The position numbers and the translations under genes are program-made. Under the pieces are notes generated by a model. It was given only the letters and a program-made list of their open reading frames with translations, was not told the DNA's origin and did not search any database. A stretch of DNA of 64,000 bases from Rhizobium sp. RM (GTDB taxonomy: Bacteria; Pseudomonadota; Alphaproteobacteria; Rhizobiales; Rhizobiaceae), in NCBI RefSeq assembly GCF_013390595.1, contig NZ_JACAWV010000007.1:434001-498000 (forward strand). The letters run 5' to 3'. Within the stretch, counting starts at the first letter, position 1. Each line of letters begins with the position of its first letter. Shown in pieces: positions 53,370 through 61,753 of this stretch.

Positions 53370-53759
53370 TCAGCCCGGGATTGGTGCGCCGGTTGGATCA
53401 TGAGGGCCGTCGAAGAAGAGATAAATCGCGGCGATTCTTCCGTTACGAGCGACGATGAAATCCGTGCCGGCATAAGAGGGCTTTTCACCCGGTTCTCCCG
53501 CAACCCATCTCACCCGACCCGCCTGTTCATGCAGAACCTCTGCGGCGGATAGTGTCTGATATCGGAATGTCGGATGCGCGGCGCGAATGACACCGGCGAT
53601 CCGAACGATCTCATTGCGACCGTGATAAATCCCATGCGGCTCGATAAAGACCGCATCCTCGTGAAGAATTTCTTCGGCGACTTTCTGGCTGAGGGCGTCA
53701 TCGCCCTCCCCAAAAAGCTCCTGAAGATTCCGTTCCAGCAGTTTAGCGATGTCTGCCAT
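53370..53759 (-). CDS. SnoaL/NTF2-like protein
   Basis: A 129-residue single-domain protein of the NTF2-like superfamily, with the curved-sheet pattern EILHEDAVFIEPHGIYHGRNEI, the VRWVAGEPG strand and YAGTDFIVARNGRIAAIYLFFD at the end. AAGGAG precedes ATG 53759. It follows the SDR gene by 25 bases, so the two are probably co-transcribed. The function is unknown; similar small proteins bind or isomerise hydrophobic substrates. Confidence 0.82.
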   Translation of the reverse strand: MADIAKLLERNLQELFGEGDDALSQKVAEEILHEDAVFIEPHGIYHGRNEIVRIAGVIRAAHPTFRYQTLSAAEVLHEQAGRVRWVAGEPGEKPSYAGTDFIVARNGRIAAIYLFFDGPHDPTGAPIPG

Positions 53760-53784
53760 TGTGGTTCTCCTTGGAGACAGAGCG

Positions 53785-54537
53785 TCAAATCTGGACTTGG
53801 CCACCGTCGACAAACAGCTCCACACCGTTGACGAAGGACGCATCATCCGATGCCAGGAAGAGGACTGCCTTAGCGATTTCGTCCGGTTGGCCGACCCGAC
53901 CTGCAGGAATGAGGCTTGCAAGGTAATTCTTGGTGCTCTCGGCGCTTTCACCGTTACCGAACAGTTCGTTGAGACCAGCCGTATCCGTCACTCCCGGGCT
54001 GACGGCGTTGACGCGAATGTGGCGATCCTTCAGATCGAGTATCCAGTTGCGGGCGAAATTACGGACGGCAGCCTTTGTTGCAGAATAGACGCTGAAGGCC
54101 GGTGTGCCGGAGATGCTCGTCGTGGAAGACGTCAGAATGATCGAGGCACCATCCCGCAACAGCGGTAGCGCCTTTTGAACCGTGAACAACGTCCCCTTGA
54201 CGTTGGTATCGAATGTCTTCTGGTAATGCTCTTCGGTGATTGCACCAAGCGCTGCCATCTCGCCACCGCCGGCGTTGGCGAACACAACATCGATGTGCGA
54301 GTGCTTCTGCTGGATTGCATCATAAAGCCGATCGATATCTGCCAACTTGCTCATATCAGCCTGCACACCGATCACGCGACCGCCAATTGCCTTTACAGCG
54401 GCATCAAGCGCATCCTTGCGACGACCCGTGATAAAAACTGATGCCCCCTCCTCTACGAAGGCTTTTGCGGTTGAGAGACCGATACCGCTCGTGCCGCCTG
54501 TCACGACCACGACCTTGTTTTCGAATTTCTTACTCAT
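53785..54537 (-). CDS. Short-chain dehydrogenase/reductase (SDR)
   Basis: A 250-residue classical SDR with the cofactor loop [14 protein letters not shown], and the catalytic Ser-Tyr-Lys ([15 protein letters not shown]) followed by the [12 protein letters not shown] loop. The C-terminus [16 protein letters not shown] is typical. AAGGAAC lies upstream of ATG 54537; the open frame beyond it is not coding. It is divergent from a LysR regulator that probably controls it, an arrangement common for quinone or aldehyde stress reductases. Confidence 0.92.
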   Translation of the reverse strand: MSKKFENKVVVVTGGTSGIGLSTAKAFVEEGASVFITGRRKDALDAAVKAIGGRVIGVQADMSKLADIDRLYDAIQQKHSHIDVVFANAGGGEMAALGAITEEHYQKTFDTNVKGTLFTVQKALPLLRDGASIILTSSTTSISGTPAFSVYSATKAAVRNFARNWILDLKDRHIRVNAVSPGVTDTAGLNELFGNGESAESTKNYLASLIPAGRVGQPDEIAKAVLFLASDDASFVNGVELFVDGGQVQI

Positions 54538-54648
54538 TGTCTTGTTCCTTCTTGACGGCCCCGTTGCCGTTGGAGAGAACATGACAGCAGAACGATGGCG
54601 CAAATAGACGGCATTTTTACGACCCAGCGTTCCATATGGAGAACGATA

Positions 54649-55545
54649 ATGCGGACTGATCTGAACGACCTCGTTTATTTCGCCGAAGTGGTGAACCACG
54701 GCGGCTTCGCGGCTGCAGGCAGAGCGCTCAACGAACCAAAGTCGAAATTGAGCCGGCGGGTCGCGGGGTTGGAAGCGCGTCTCGGGGTCCGCCTAATTGA
54801 ACGATCCAGTCGTCGTTTTCGCGTAACCGATGTCGGGCAGTCCGTTTATGCGCGATGCAAAGCGATGCTGGCGGAGGCAGAACGTGCGGAAATATTGGCT
54901 GCAGAAGCGAAATCAGAGCCGCATGGCCTGATCCGCATGAGTTGTCCGACCGGCTTGGTCGAGCCTATTTCCGATCTTGTGAACCAGTTTCTGGTGCAGT
55001 ACCCAAAAGTACGACTGCAACTGGTCGCCATCGACCGCCCTGTCGATTTGATCGAAGAACGGATCGATGTGGCACTGCGTGTCCGTACCTCGCTCGACAG
55101 CGACGCATCCCTGACGATGCGATCGCTCGGAAACTCGATCCGCATTCTTGTCGCAAGTCCGCAGATGGCGAGCCGAATTGGCGATATAAAGCAGCTTGCA
55201 GGTCAGCCGACACTCTCGACGACAGATGATCAGGCCGAAGTTAACTGGTTTCTGGAGACTGACGACGGCCGTACAGATACACTTCGCCACGAACCACGTA
55301 TCGGCTGCACGGACTTCAATGCGGTCAGGGCAGCGGCGATAGCGGGGCTGGGTGTAGCGCTGCTACCTGACCACACATGCCGACAGGCCCTCGATGAGGG
55401 CAAGCTCGTTCGGGTGTTGCCGGCATGGCGCGGGATGACGGGACTTGTTCACCTCGTCTTTACGACCCGACGTGGCCTTCCACCCGCTGTGCGCAAATTC
55501 ATCGATGCTTTGGCCGCAAATTTCCCGAAAGACGCGTTGGCGTGA
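54649..55545 (+). CDS. LysR-family transcriptional regulator
   Basis: A 298-residue regulator of the AaeR/DsdC-like group with an N-terminal helix-turn-helix ([29 protein letters not shown]) and effector domain ([54 protein letters not shown]). GGAG precedes ATG 54649. It is divergent from the SDR/NTF2-like operon and convergent with the export cluster. Confidence 0.92.
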   Translation: MRTDLNDLVYFAEVVNHGGFAAAGRALNEPKSKLSRRVAGLEARLGVRLIERSSRRFRVTDVGQSVYARCKAMLAEAERAEILAAEAKSEPHGLIRMSCPTGLVEPISDLVNQFLVQYPKVRLQLVAIDRPVDLIEERIDVALRVRTSLDSDASLTMRSLGNSIRILVASPQMASRIGDIKQLAGQPTLSTTDDQAEVNWFLETDDGRTDTLRHEPRIGCTDFNAVRAAAIAGLGVALLPDHTCRQALDEGKLVRVLPAWRGMTGLVHLVFTTRRGLPPAVRKFIDALAANFPKDALA

Positions 55546-55573
55546 TGAAACACCTTTCAGGATAGAAAGACGA

Positions 55574-57709
55574 TCAGAAGCCTGCTTCGCGGAAAAGGAC
55601 CATGAGGACACGCCGCCACATGCGTTCTGCAAAACTGACACCTTCGCCATGAAGCAGCATGACGCCCTGAACGGAGCGTGGCGGTACAAAGATGTCACCA
55701 TCAATTGTGGCAACAACGGCATATTGCGCCGAGACTGGCACCAGGCGTTGTCTCTTGCCTTCTGACGCAACGTGGACAGCGATAGCGCCGTGATGTTGTG
55801 AAGAGAGTTGCGGAACCTCGATTTCCCTTGCCCCGGCTTCAGCAATGGCCGCCAGTGTTACGGGCAGTCTCGGCTGAGATATGTCATCCGGCACAAACCA
55901 GCCAGCCGCATTGGGCGACAGTCGCGCACTGTCGTTTCCGGCGACATATCCGCGAGCCACTGAGCCTTGGCCGGAGGAGAGAAAGGCGATCTGCTCCGCA
56001 CGGCCAACCCATTGTCCGGGCAAAATTTCCGGATTGACGTCTGTAATCGTCCCGTCGAACGGTGCCCTGACGACGAGAGCCGTTCGGCGTTCTTCAAGTC
56101 CGCGCTTTCGGGCCAGCGAGCTGCCAAGTTCGCTCTCAATAACGCTGCGCTGCGCAAGATCGTCAGCGTTGGCAGCGACTCGCGCCAAACGGGAACGCGC
56201 AAGCTCAATTTCGACCTCGGCAATCTTCAACTCTTCACTGATCTGCGGCGCATCGATGACAAACAGGACATCCCCCGCTTTCACCACCTGCCCTACTGAA
56301 ATATCAAGCCTTTCAATCCGTCCCGGCTCCTGAGGATAGAGCCGCAGGAACTCCTGCGGATAGATGACGGAAGGTGCGGTCACACGGGTGGAAAGCGGTA
56401 AAAAGGCCAGCGCCACCAATAATCCGAGGATTGCAACAGTCACATAAGTTCGACGGCTACGAAGAATGTCACTGCGCATGGCCCACCACTCCTTCATTTC
56501 CATGAAAACGGGGCGAATGATGAAGAAACCGATCTCGACGACGAAAAGCAAAATGCCGACAAGCTTGATGGTGAAGTGATAGACCAGAACCGCAATGCCG
56601 AGATAAAGGGCCAGCCGGTAGATCGCCGTCGCAATCGCATAAAGGGTTAGCGTGACATCAAGCGCGGGCGGAAAGACTTCAGGTGCCGGGTGGCCAGGTT
56701 TGAACAGGAAGTCCCGCAGGCGCCACCGCATATGCCGGAAGCTCCGCGGCTGCAGGTTCTCCACGCCAAGCAAATCCGCCAGAATGTAATAGCCATCGAA
56801 GCGCATGAACGGGTTGAGATTGACCAGCAGGCTCAAAACGACACCCGTCGCTGCCAACACGAAAAGTGCGCTGCGCAAAGGCCCATCCGGTACAAACACC
56901 CACCCAAGCAGTGCGTAGGCTGCCACCGTCAATTCTACCAGCATACCGGCGGAATCGATTCTCAACCTCTGCCACCGTGACTTCAGTTTCCACGCATCAC
57001 TGACATCCGTGTAAAGCAGTGGCACCATCACCATGAATGCAACGCCCATGGTCGGAATGCGGCAACCGAAACGATGTGCCACATAGGCATGCCCCAGTTC
57101 ATGCAGGCATTTGATGAAGATCACCGAAAGGATGGAGATTACGGCACCTTCAAGCGAAAACACGAAGGGGAACGTGCCGACGAAAGCATCCCATTGACGA
57201 GATACGAGATAAAGACCAATCAATCCCGCGAAAGCAGACACACACCAGAATCCACGACTGAAGAGGAACCCGATATACGGCCATGTCGCGCGGATAAACC
57301 ACTCAGGCCTGACCAGCGGTATCTTGAAAAACAGATAGTTGTGAATGAGCCGCATGAATATCGAATGTCGTGGCTGCGCCTTCTGGTGCAAAGCCCTCCA
57401 TCCGCCCCGGGTCGGCTGGACCAGGAGCAGATTGTGCTCCAGCATACGCACGATCGTTCCGATATCGTCTTCCGACATCCGCTCGATAAAGCGGGCATTC
57501 ACGGTCTTGAGCAGAGTTCCGACTGTACGGCTCATATTCCAGAACCGCAGCACCTCGAACATCTCGTACGTGATCCGGAAAAAGCGGTTCCGGATTGGAT
57601 CGAAGATCACCCAGGCGGGTGCCCCGGAGTAACTTGCCCCCACCCTGACGATCTGTAGATCCTCACGCAGGATCGGCAGCGGCGCATCGGTGGGCTGAGC
57701 GGTAATCAT
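55574..57709 (-). CDS. PqqD-like/M50 site-2 protease/HlyD adaptor fusion
   Basis: A 711-residue multi-domain membrane protein. Residues 10-100 resemble a PqqD-like winged domain (LREDLQIVRVG, WVIFDPIRNRFFRI). Residues 140-440 are an M50 intramembrane metalloprotease with HELGH (203-207) and NPFMRFDG (299-306), both catalytic motifs intact. Residues 440-711 are a HlyD/biotinyl-lipoyl adaptor with an alpha-helical hairpin (LRLYPQEPGRIERLDISVGQ, VVRAPFDGTITDVNPEILPG). The start overlaps the stop of the upstream adaptor gene (ATGA). It is the last gene of a leftward export operon and probably spans the inner membrane and periplasm. Confidence 0.88.
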   Translation of the reverse strand: MITAQPTDAPLPILREDLQIVRVGASYSGAPAWVIFDPIRNRFFRITYEMFEVLRFWNMSRTVGTLLKTVNARFIERMSEDDIGTIVRMLEHNLLLVQPTRGGWRALHQKAQPRHSIFMRLIHNYLFFKIPLVRPEWFIRATWPYIGFLFSRGFWCVSAFAGLIGLYLVSRQWDAFVGTFPFVFSLEGAVISILSVIFIKCLHELGHAYVAHRFGCRIPTMGVAFMVMVPLLYTDVSDAWKLKSRWQRLRIDSAGMLVELTVAAYALLGWVFVPDGPLRSALFVLAATGVVLSLLVNLNPFMRFDGYYILADLLGVENLQPRSFRHMRWRLRDFLFKPGHPAPEVFPPALDVTLTLYAIATAIYRLALYLGIAVLVYHFTIKLVGILLFVVEIGFFIIRPVFMEMKEWWAMRSDILRSRRTYVTVAILGLLVALAFLPLSTRVTAPSVIYPQEFLRLYPQEPGRIERLDISVGQVVKAGDVLFVIDAPQISEELKIAEVEIELARSRLARVAANADDLAQRSVIESELGSSLARKRGLEERRTALVVRAPFDGTITDVNPEILPGQWVGRAEQIAFLSSGQGSVARGYVAGNDSARLSPNAAGWFVPDDISQPRLPVTLAAIAEAGAREIEVPQLSSQHHGAIAVHVASEGKRQRLVPVSAQYAVVATIDGDIFVPPRSVQGVMLLHGEGVSFAERMWRRVLMVLFREAGF

Positions 57710-59088
57710 AAGCCAAACCGTTGGCGAATAACGGAGATTGGTTTCCGGAACAGGTAGTAGGCCAGCGCCACCTTATCGCCACTGATCTGCGCAGTTCCAC
57801 GAATACCAAGCCGCATACCGGGTTTGTCACCATCCAGGGCGGCATAGATGCGATAGGCCAGCACGTCACCTTCCACCATGCGAGCCTCAAAAGAGACGGC
57901 CTCAACTGTAGCATTGGCCGGTTTCAGCGGATCTGAATCGAGAAAGGCACGGACCTTCGCTCCTTTCGAAACCGCAATCGCGTCGGCAACCGGCACATCA
58001 ATCCGTAGTTGCATGCGCGTCGGGTCCGCCACTTCCATGATGCGTTCGCCCGTTGTGACCGGACGCCCGATCCAGTCGCGCCGGTCGGTGTAGATTGCAA
58101 TCCCATCCGATGGTGCTCGCACGTCCGAACGCTGCAGCATATCGCCGGCATAGTTTCGTTTTGCGGCGGCGACCGTTAGCTCGCTTCGGGTTATGGCAAG
58201 ATCTGCCCGCAGTTTCGGATCGGAAACCGCGCCTTGTGTGACCTGCATCAGCTTCGCCTCGGCGACACGCACGTCCTGCTCTGCCACAGCGAGTTCGTTG
58301 CGCAGCATGACGTCAGACATTTTCAGAAGCGGTTCACCTTGCCGAACCATCTGATTGGGATTGACGATGATGCTCTCAATCACACCATCCATTGGCGCCG
58401 CAATGATGCGAGGGGAAATAGGCGCCACTTCAACCGGCGCTAAAACGGTGAGCGGAACGGGGTAGAAACCGAGAGCGATGGCAGCAATCAGCGCCGCACC
58501 GAGTAACGGTTTCATCCTGACCCGACGTTTCAGGCGACGTTTGCCGGAAAGCGCGGCCCAGGCGTGCGAATAGGTTGCTGCCAGCCGTCGTGGAATGGTC
58601 AGCCCCGGCTCGTTCCAGGGGACTTCGCGGGCGATCAGCATGCCGCCGAACACCGTGCCGTCGCGAAGCTGAAACGGCAACCAGGCCATGAAACGGCTGG
58701 GATAGGTTTTATGCTCCTCATCATTCAACGGGCAGAACGCCGGAAGCGCAAAATCACAAACGTCCTTGAGACCTCTGTCGTTGCGAAGATTGCTCACGAT
58801 GGCCTCGATCCAGCGGATACGAGGCGAGTTGCGATCAATGCCGCTCACTGACGTCGCTGCCTTGACCGCAAGGTTCTTTTCAGATCCGGCCAGAACAAAA
58901 ACCTGGCGGCACTTGGCAATGTGGATTGTTTCGTTGGCGATCAGAAACGCCAACTCGCCAACAGTTTCCACGTGCCGTGCTTCCGCTTCAATACGCAAAA
59001 GCAGTTCGTATGCCCTGGACGCGGCCTGTCCCGCATCTGTCGTGATGCGTTGGGATGAAGCAGCCGTCGCCTTGATCTCTCGTTCCAT
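57706..59088 (-). CDS. Membrane HlyD-type adaptor with N-terminal GAF-like domain
   Basis: A 460-residue protein. Residues 25-185 are a cytoplasmic GAF-like region (ETVGELAFLIANETIHIAKC, WLPFQLRDGTVFGGMLIAREV), residues 193-215 one transmembrane helix, and the rest a periplasmic HlyD adaptor with lipoyl and hairpin parts (ISPRIIAAPMDGVIESIIV, DVRAPSDGIAIYT). GGGGAG lies upstream of ATG 59088. It lies between the periplasmic adaptor and the M50 fusion gene. A sensor domain on an adaptor is unusual. Confidence 0.85.
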   Translation of the reverse strand: MEREIKATAASSQRITTDAGQAASRAYELLLRIEAEARHVETVGELAFLIANETIHIAKCRQVFVLAGSEKNLAVKAATSVSGIDRNSPRIRWIEAIVSNLRNDRGLKDVCDFALPAFCPLNDEEHKTYPSRFMAWLPFQLRDGTVFGGMLIAREVPWNEPGLTIPRRLAATYSHAWAALSGKRRLKRRVRMKPLLGAALIAAIALGFYPVPLTVLAPVEVAPISPRIIAAPMDGVIESIIVNPNQMVRQGEPLLKMSDVMLRNELAVAEQDVRVAEAKLMQVTQGAVSDPKLRADLAITRSELTVAAAKRNYAGDMLQRSDVRAPSDGIAIYTDRRDWIGRPVTTGERIMEVADPTRMQLRIDVPVADAIAVSKGAKVRAFLDSDPLKPANATVEAVSFEARMVEGDVLAYRIYAALDGDKPGMRLGIRGTAQISGDKVALAYYLFRKPISVIRQRFGL

Positions 59089-59091
59089 CCG

Positions 59092-59844
59092 TTACTCCCC
59101 GGGCACGGGGTTGAATTTTGTCGCCCCACTCATTCCCGGCAAAATTCCTTTTGTATCGCCGGAAAACCGCCCCGTTACCTTGACCGTCTGACTGACAGGG
59201 TCAACCGTTGCAGCGATCCGGGCAACTTCCGCCTTTTTCTGTTCGCCGGTCTCATCGATCGCGATGGTGAACGGCGCTCCAGGTTTCAGCCATCGTAGCC
59301 AGGGAGAGGGCAGAAGCGTTTCAATCTCGAGATCTCCAGTGCTAACGACCTGCATAAGCGGTTGATTTGGCTCCGGTATTTCGTGCTCATTTGCGCGCAT
59401 GAAAGCCACGCGACCATCGTAGGGAGCCCTGATGACACAGCGTGCCATCTTGCTTCGAAAGGCTTCCAGTTCCGCCGCCGCCTGGTCGGTCTTTGCCTTG
59501 GACAAATCGACCTCGTAGGAGCCGACGGCCTTTGAACGCGCGAGACGCATATTGTTTTCATGCGTGATTGTTTCAGCACGAAGCACGGCTTCCGCCGATT
59601 TCACCTGCGCTTCGAGGTCGCGGCAATCGAAGGCGGCCAGAACATCACCTTTGGAGAAATCCTGGCCCTCGCGAAACGGCAGAGAAACGATCGGAAGGCT
59701 GAGATCCGTGCCAATCATTGCCTGATTGACGGCTTTGACGATACCTCGCGACGCCGTGCCGTCATCCTGCGCATAAGCAGGATGACCACCTGGCGTTACA
59801 GTCGCGATTGCAAGAACAAGACCCAATACATTCCATGTCTGCAC
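59092..59844 (-). CDS. Periplasmic HlyD/MFP-type adaptor
   Basis: A 250-residue adaptor with a signal peptide (residues 1-25, ending PAYAQ). It has the split lipoyl halves (SLPIVSLPFREGQDFSKGDV, CVIRAPYDGRVAFM) around a coiled-coil hairpin (about 70-125) and a beta-barrel region. It is shorter than typical adaptors. The start is GTG 59844 with GGGAGGT upstream. It follows the TolC gene by 33 bases and should bridge the inner-membrane components to the outer-membrane channel. Confidence 0.88.
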   Translation of the reverse strand: MQTWNVLGLVLAIATVTPGGHPAYAQDDGTASRGIVKAVNQAMIGTDLSLPIVSLPFREGQDFSKGDVLAAFDCRDLEAQVKSAEAVLRAETITHENNMRLARSKAVGSYEVDLSKAKTDQAAAELEAFRSKMARCVIRAPYDGRVAFMRANEHEIPEPNQPLMQVVSTGDLEIETLLPSPWLRWLKPGAPFTIAIDETGEQKKAEVARIAATVDPVSQTVKVTGRFSGDTKGILPGMSGATKFNPVPGE

Positions 59845-59877
59845 GTCGTACCTCCCTCACGCCGTCAGCGGTGCCCG

Positions 59878-61344
59878 CTATTTGGCGGTGGCCACCTCTA
59901 TCTTTGCGGGACCACCGGTATCGGTCCACATTGTCCTGAGTTGCAGCGCCATCTGGTCTATGCTCGAACTTGTAGACAGCCCGGCCGGGAACGGGTCTAC
60001 GCCAAGAGAGGCGTAGATGTTGGCATAGGCATTCTGCAGATCGGCATAGGCCATATCGAGCTTGGCATCGGCAAGAAGCGCGTTCATCTCCTCACGGATG
60101 AGGATCTGCTCGCTGGTCTTCTGAGCATTGGTTTCCTCGCGTACCTGCTTGAGGATGCGGTGAGAGACGTTGGAGAGCGCTGCCGCCGTGCCATAAGATT
60201 TGTTGAGGTGGGCATAGCGCGTGCGGCTGATGTGAACCTGCGTCATGATCGCCATAGCAACCGACAATGCGCGCGCGTCCAGAACCTCTTTCTCCGCCTC
60301 GATCTTCTTGTTGACCGCCGGCATGCTGGCAAGCTTCATTGCATTGAAGCTGACCTTGGCGCCCCATGACAGCCAGTCATTCGTGGCGATGAATTCGTTG
60401 GAATCGTAGTTGGCTCCAGCATAGACGTTGAAGCCTGGCAGGATTTCCAGAAGGGCCGCATTAACTTCCTTCTCGTTGATCCTCGTGCGGTAGGCAACTT
60501 CACGCATCTCCGGACGGTTCTCCACCGCGATACGGAACATTTCCGGCATATTGTCCGGCACCGCCAGACGCGTCGAAGCGCGTTTTGGCACCGTCAGTGT
60601 GAATTCCGTTCCGGGCGTCACGTTCATCAGCGCTGCAAGCTGGCTCTTGGCAACCTTCAGTTCGCCCTCCAGCATCTCGACTTCGCGTTTCACTTCGATC
60701 AGCTCGCGCTCATAGGTCAGCGCCACCAGCGGTGAACTCTCGCCACTTGATGACAGGCCACGGGTGTCGCGCAACGCCCTCGCCACGCGGCCTTCAAGCG
60801 CCCGCATTCGACCAACCAGACGTTGATAGCTGACCGCCCGCCAGTAGGCGGTGCGCACATCTTCGATGACCTTGTTGACGATACGTCGTTTCATCTCCTC
60901 CTGTATCAGAGCCTGATCAGCGGCCTGCTTGGCTCGAACATAAGACAATCCGAAATCAAGGATATTCCATGAGAATGTCAGATCTGCTGTTCTGATACTG
61001 TCGTCACGCGTTGAGGGTGTCGACGGATCCGCTTGGTCACGTCCTGCATAACCTGCACCCGCCACCACTTTAGGCAGCGCACTGTAGCTGACAAGATCAG
61101 CCTCGCGCGTTTTCAGCGCGGCCTGCATGATCTCTACCTTGGTGTCGAGGTTGTATTTCAACGCCCTCGCCATCGCATCATAAAGATCGATCGAACCGGT
61201 AATGGGTTCCTGATTTGCCGTTGCCCTAACAAGCTTCTCATGCCCGAAAACAGCGTTTGCCTCGGGCGTAAGGGGTTCTGTCCGCACCGTACAGCCGGCA
61301 GCAAGCAGGACAACAGGCACAGTCCAGATAAATGGGAACTTCAC
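59878..61344 (-). CDS. TolC-family outer-membrane efflux lipoprotein
   Basis: A 488-residue outer-membrane channel. The N-terminus is a lipoprotein signal with lipobox LLAAGC, so the mature protein starts at a lipidated cysteine. Long heptad-rich helices and the internal TolC repeat pattern (LYDAMARALKYNLDTKVEIMQAALK and the related second half) are evident. Start GTG 61344 with GAGGTG upstream; the longer frame lacks a signal. It heads the leftward export operon and is divergent from the large surface protein gene. Confidence 0.9.
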   Translation of the reverse strand: MKFPFIWTVPVVLLAAGCTVRTEPLTPEANAVFGHEKLVRATANQEPITGSIDLYDAMARALKYNLDTKVEIMQAALKTREADLVSYSALPKVVAGAGYAGRDQADPSTPSTRDDSIRTADLTFSWNILDFGLSYVRAKQAADQALIQEEMKRRIVNKVIEDVRTAYWRAVSYQRLVGRMRALEGRVARALRDTRGLSSSGESSPLVALTYERELIEVKREVEMLEGELKVAKSQLAALMNVTPGTEFTLTVPKRASTRLAVPDNMPEMFRIAVENRPEMREVAYRTRINEKEVNAALLEILPGFNVYAGANYDSNEFIATNDWLSWGAKVSFNAMKLASMPAVNKKIEAEKEVLDARALSVAMAIMTQVHISRTRYAHLNKSYGTAAALSNVSHRILKQVREETNAQKTSEQILIREEMNALLADAKLDMAYADLQNAYANIYASLGVDPFPAGLSTSSSIDQMALQLRTMWTDTGGPAKIEVATAK

Positions 61345-61477
61345 TGCGTCACCTCGTATGTCATCACTACGAAACCCTTGCGAGAAGCAATACCAGGGAA
61401 CGCACGGCTCCAACGTTTCAACCAGAAGAAACGTTGTGTCGGAAACCTAAGGGCCGTTAAATGATTGACGGATATGG

Positions 61478-61492
61478 TTAACAGGACCTTAA
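61478..61492. promoter_or_regulatory. CtrA-type box 1 (TTAA-N7-TTAA)
   Basis: TTAACAGGACCTTAA matches the full CtrA consensus TTAA-N7-TTAA. It lies 134 bases upstream of the tolC start on one side and 262 bases from the surface protein gene on the other. Confidence 0.55.
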
Positions 61493-61629
61493 ATCGTCGG
61501 TCTTCATACTTGCAGGCAAAAATTGCCCTCCCGTTGAGGATGCAGATTTTCTTGACAAAAGTCAGGAAGACGTCGACCCCACAGGGATTTATGTATACAT
61601 TCTCACTTGCTAAAGCTTGCCGGCCGAAA

Positions 61630-61645
61630 TTAGTTTTTTGTTAAC
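61630..61645 (+). promoter_or_regulatory. CtrA-type box 2 (TTAG-N7-TTAAC)
   Basis: TTAG, seven bases, TTAAC: one mismatch from the CtrA consensus TTAA-N7-TTAAC, 109 bases before the surface protein start codon. Confidence 0.45.
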
Positions 61646-61753
61646 GAACGCACCGTCAAGTTTGGAACTCGTTAATCCGACAGCCGTTGCCTGAGTCTTC
61701 TCGGGCACCCATCCGCGCGGTCTGTCTGGGGTCTGGAAGCGGGAGACATGTGA

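Larger units (their letters stand above)
61345..61753. other. Divergent control region without a gene
   Basis: This 409-base region between tolC and the large surface protein gene contains no supported ORF. It holds two CtrA-like boxes and a TGAC-AAAA-GTCA dyad around 61556-61567. Both promoters of the export locus must lie here. Confidence 0.65.
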
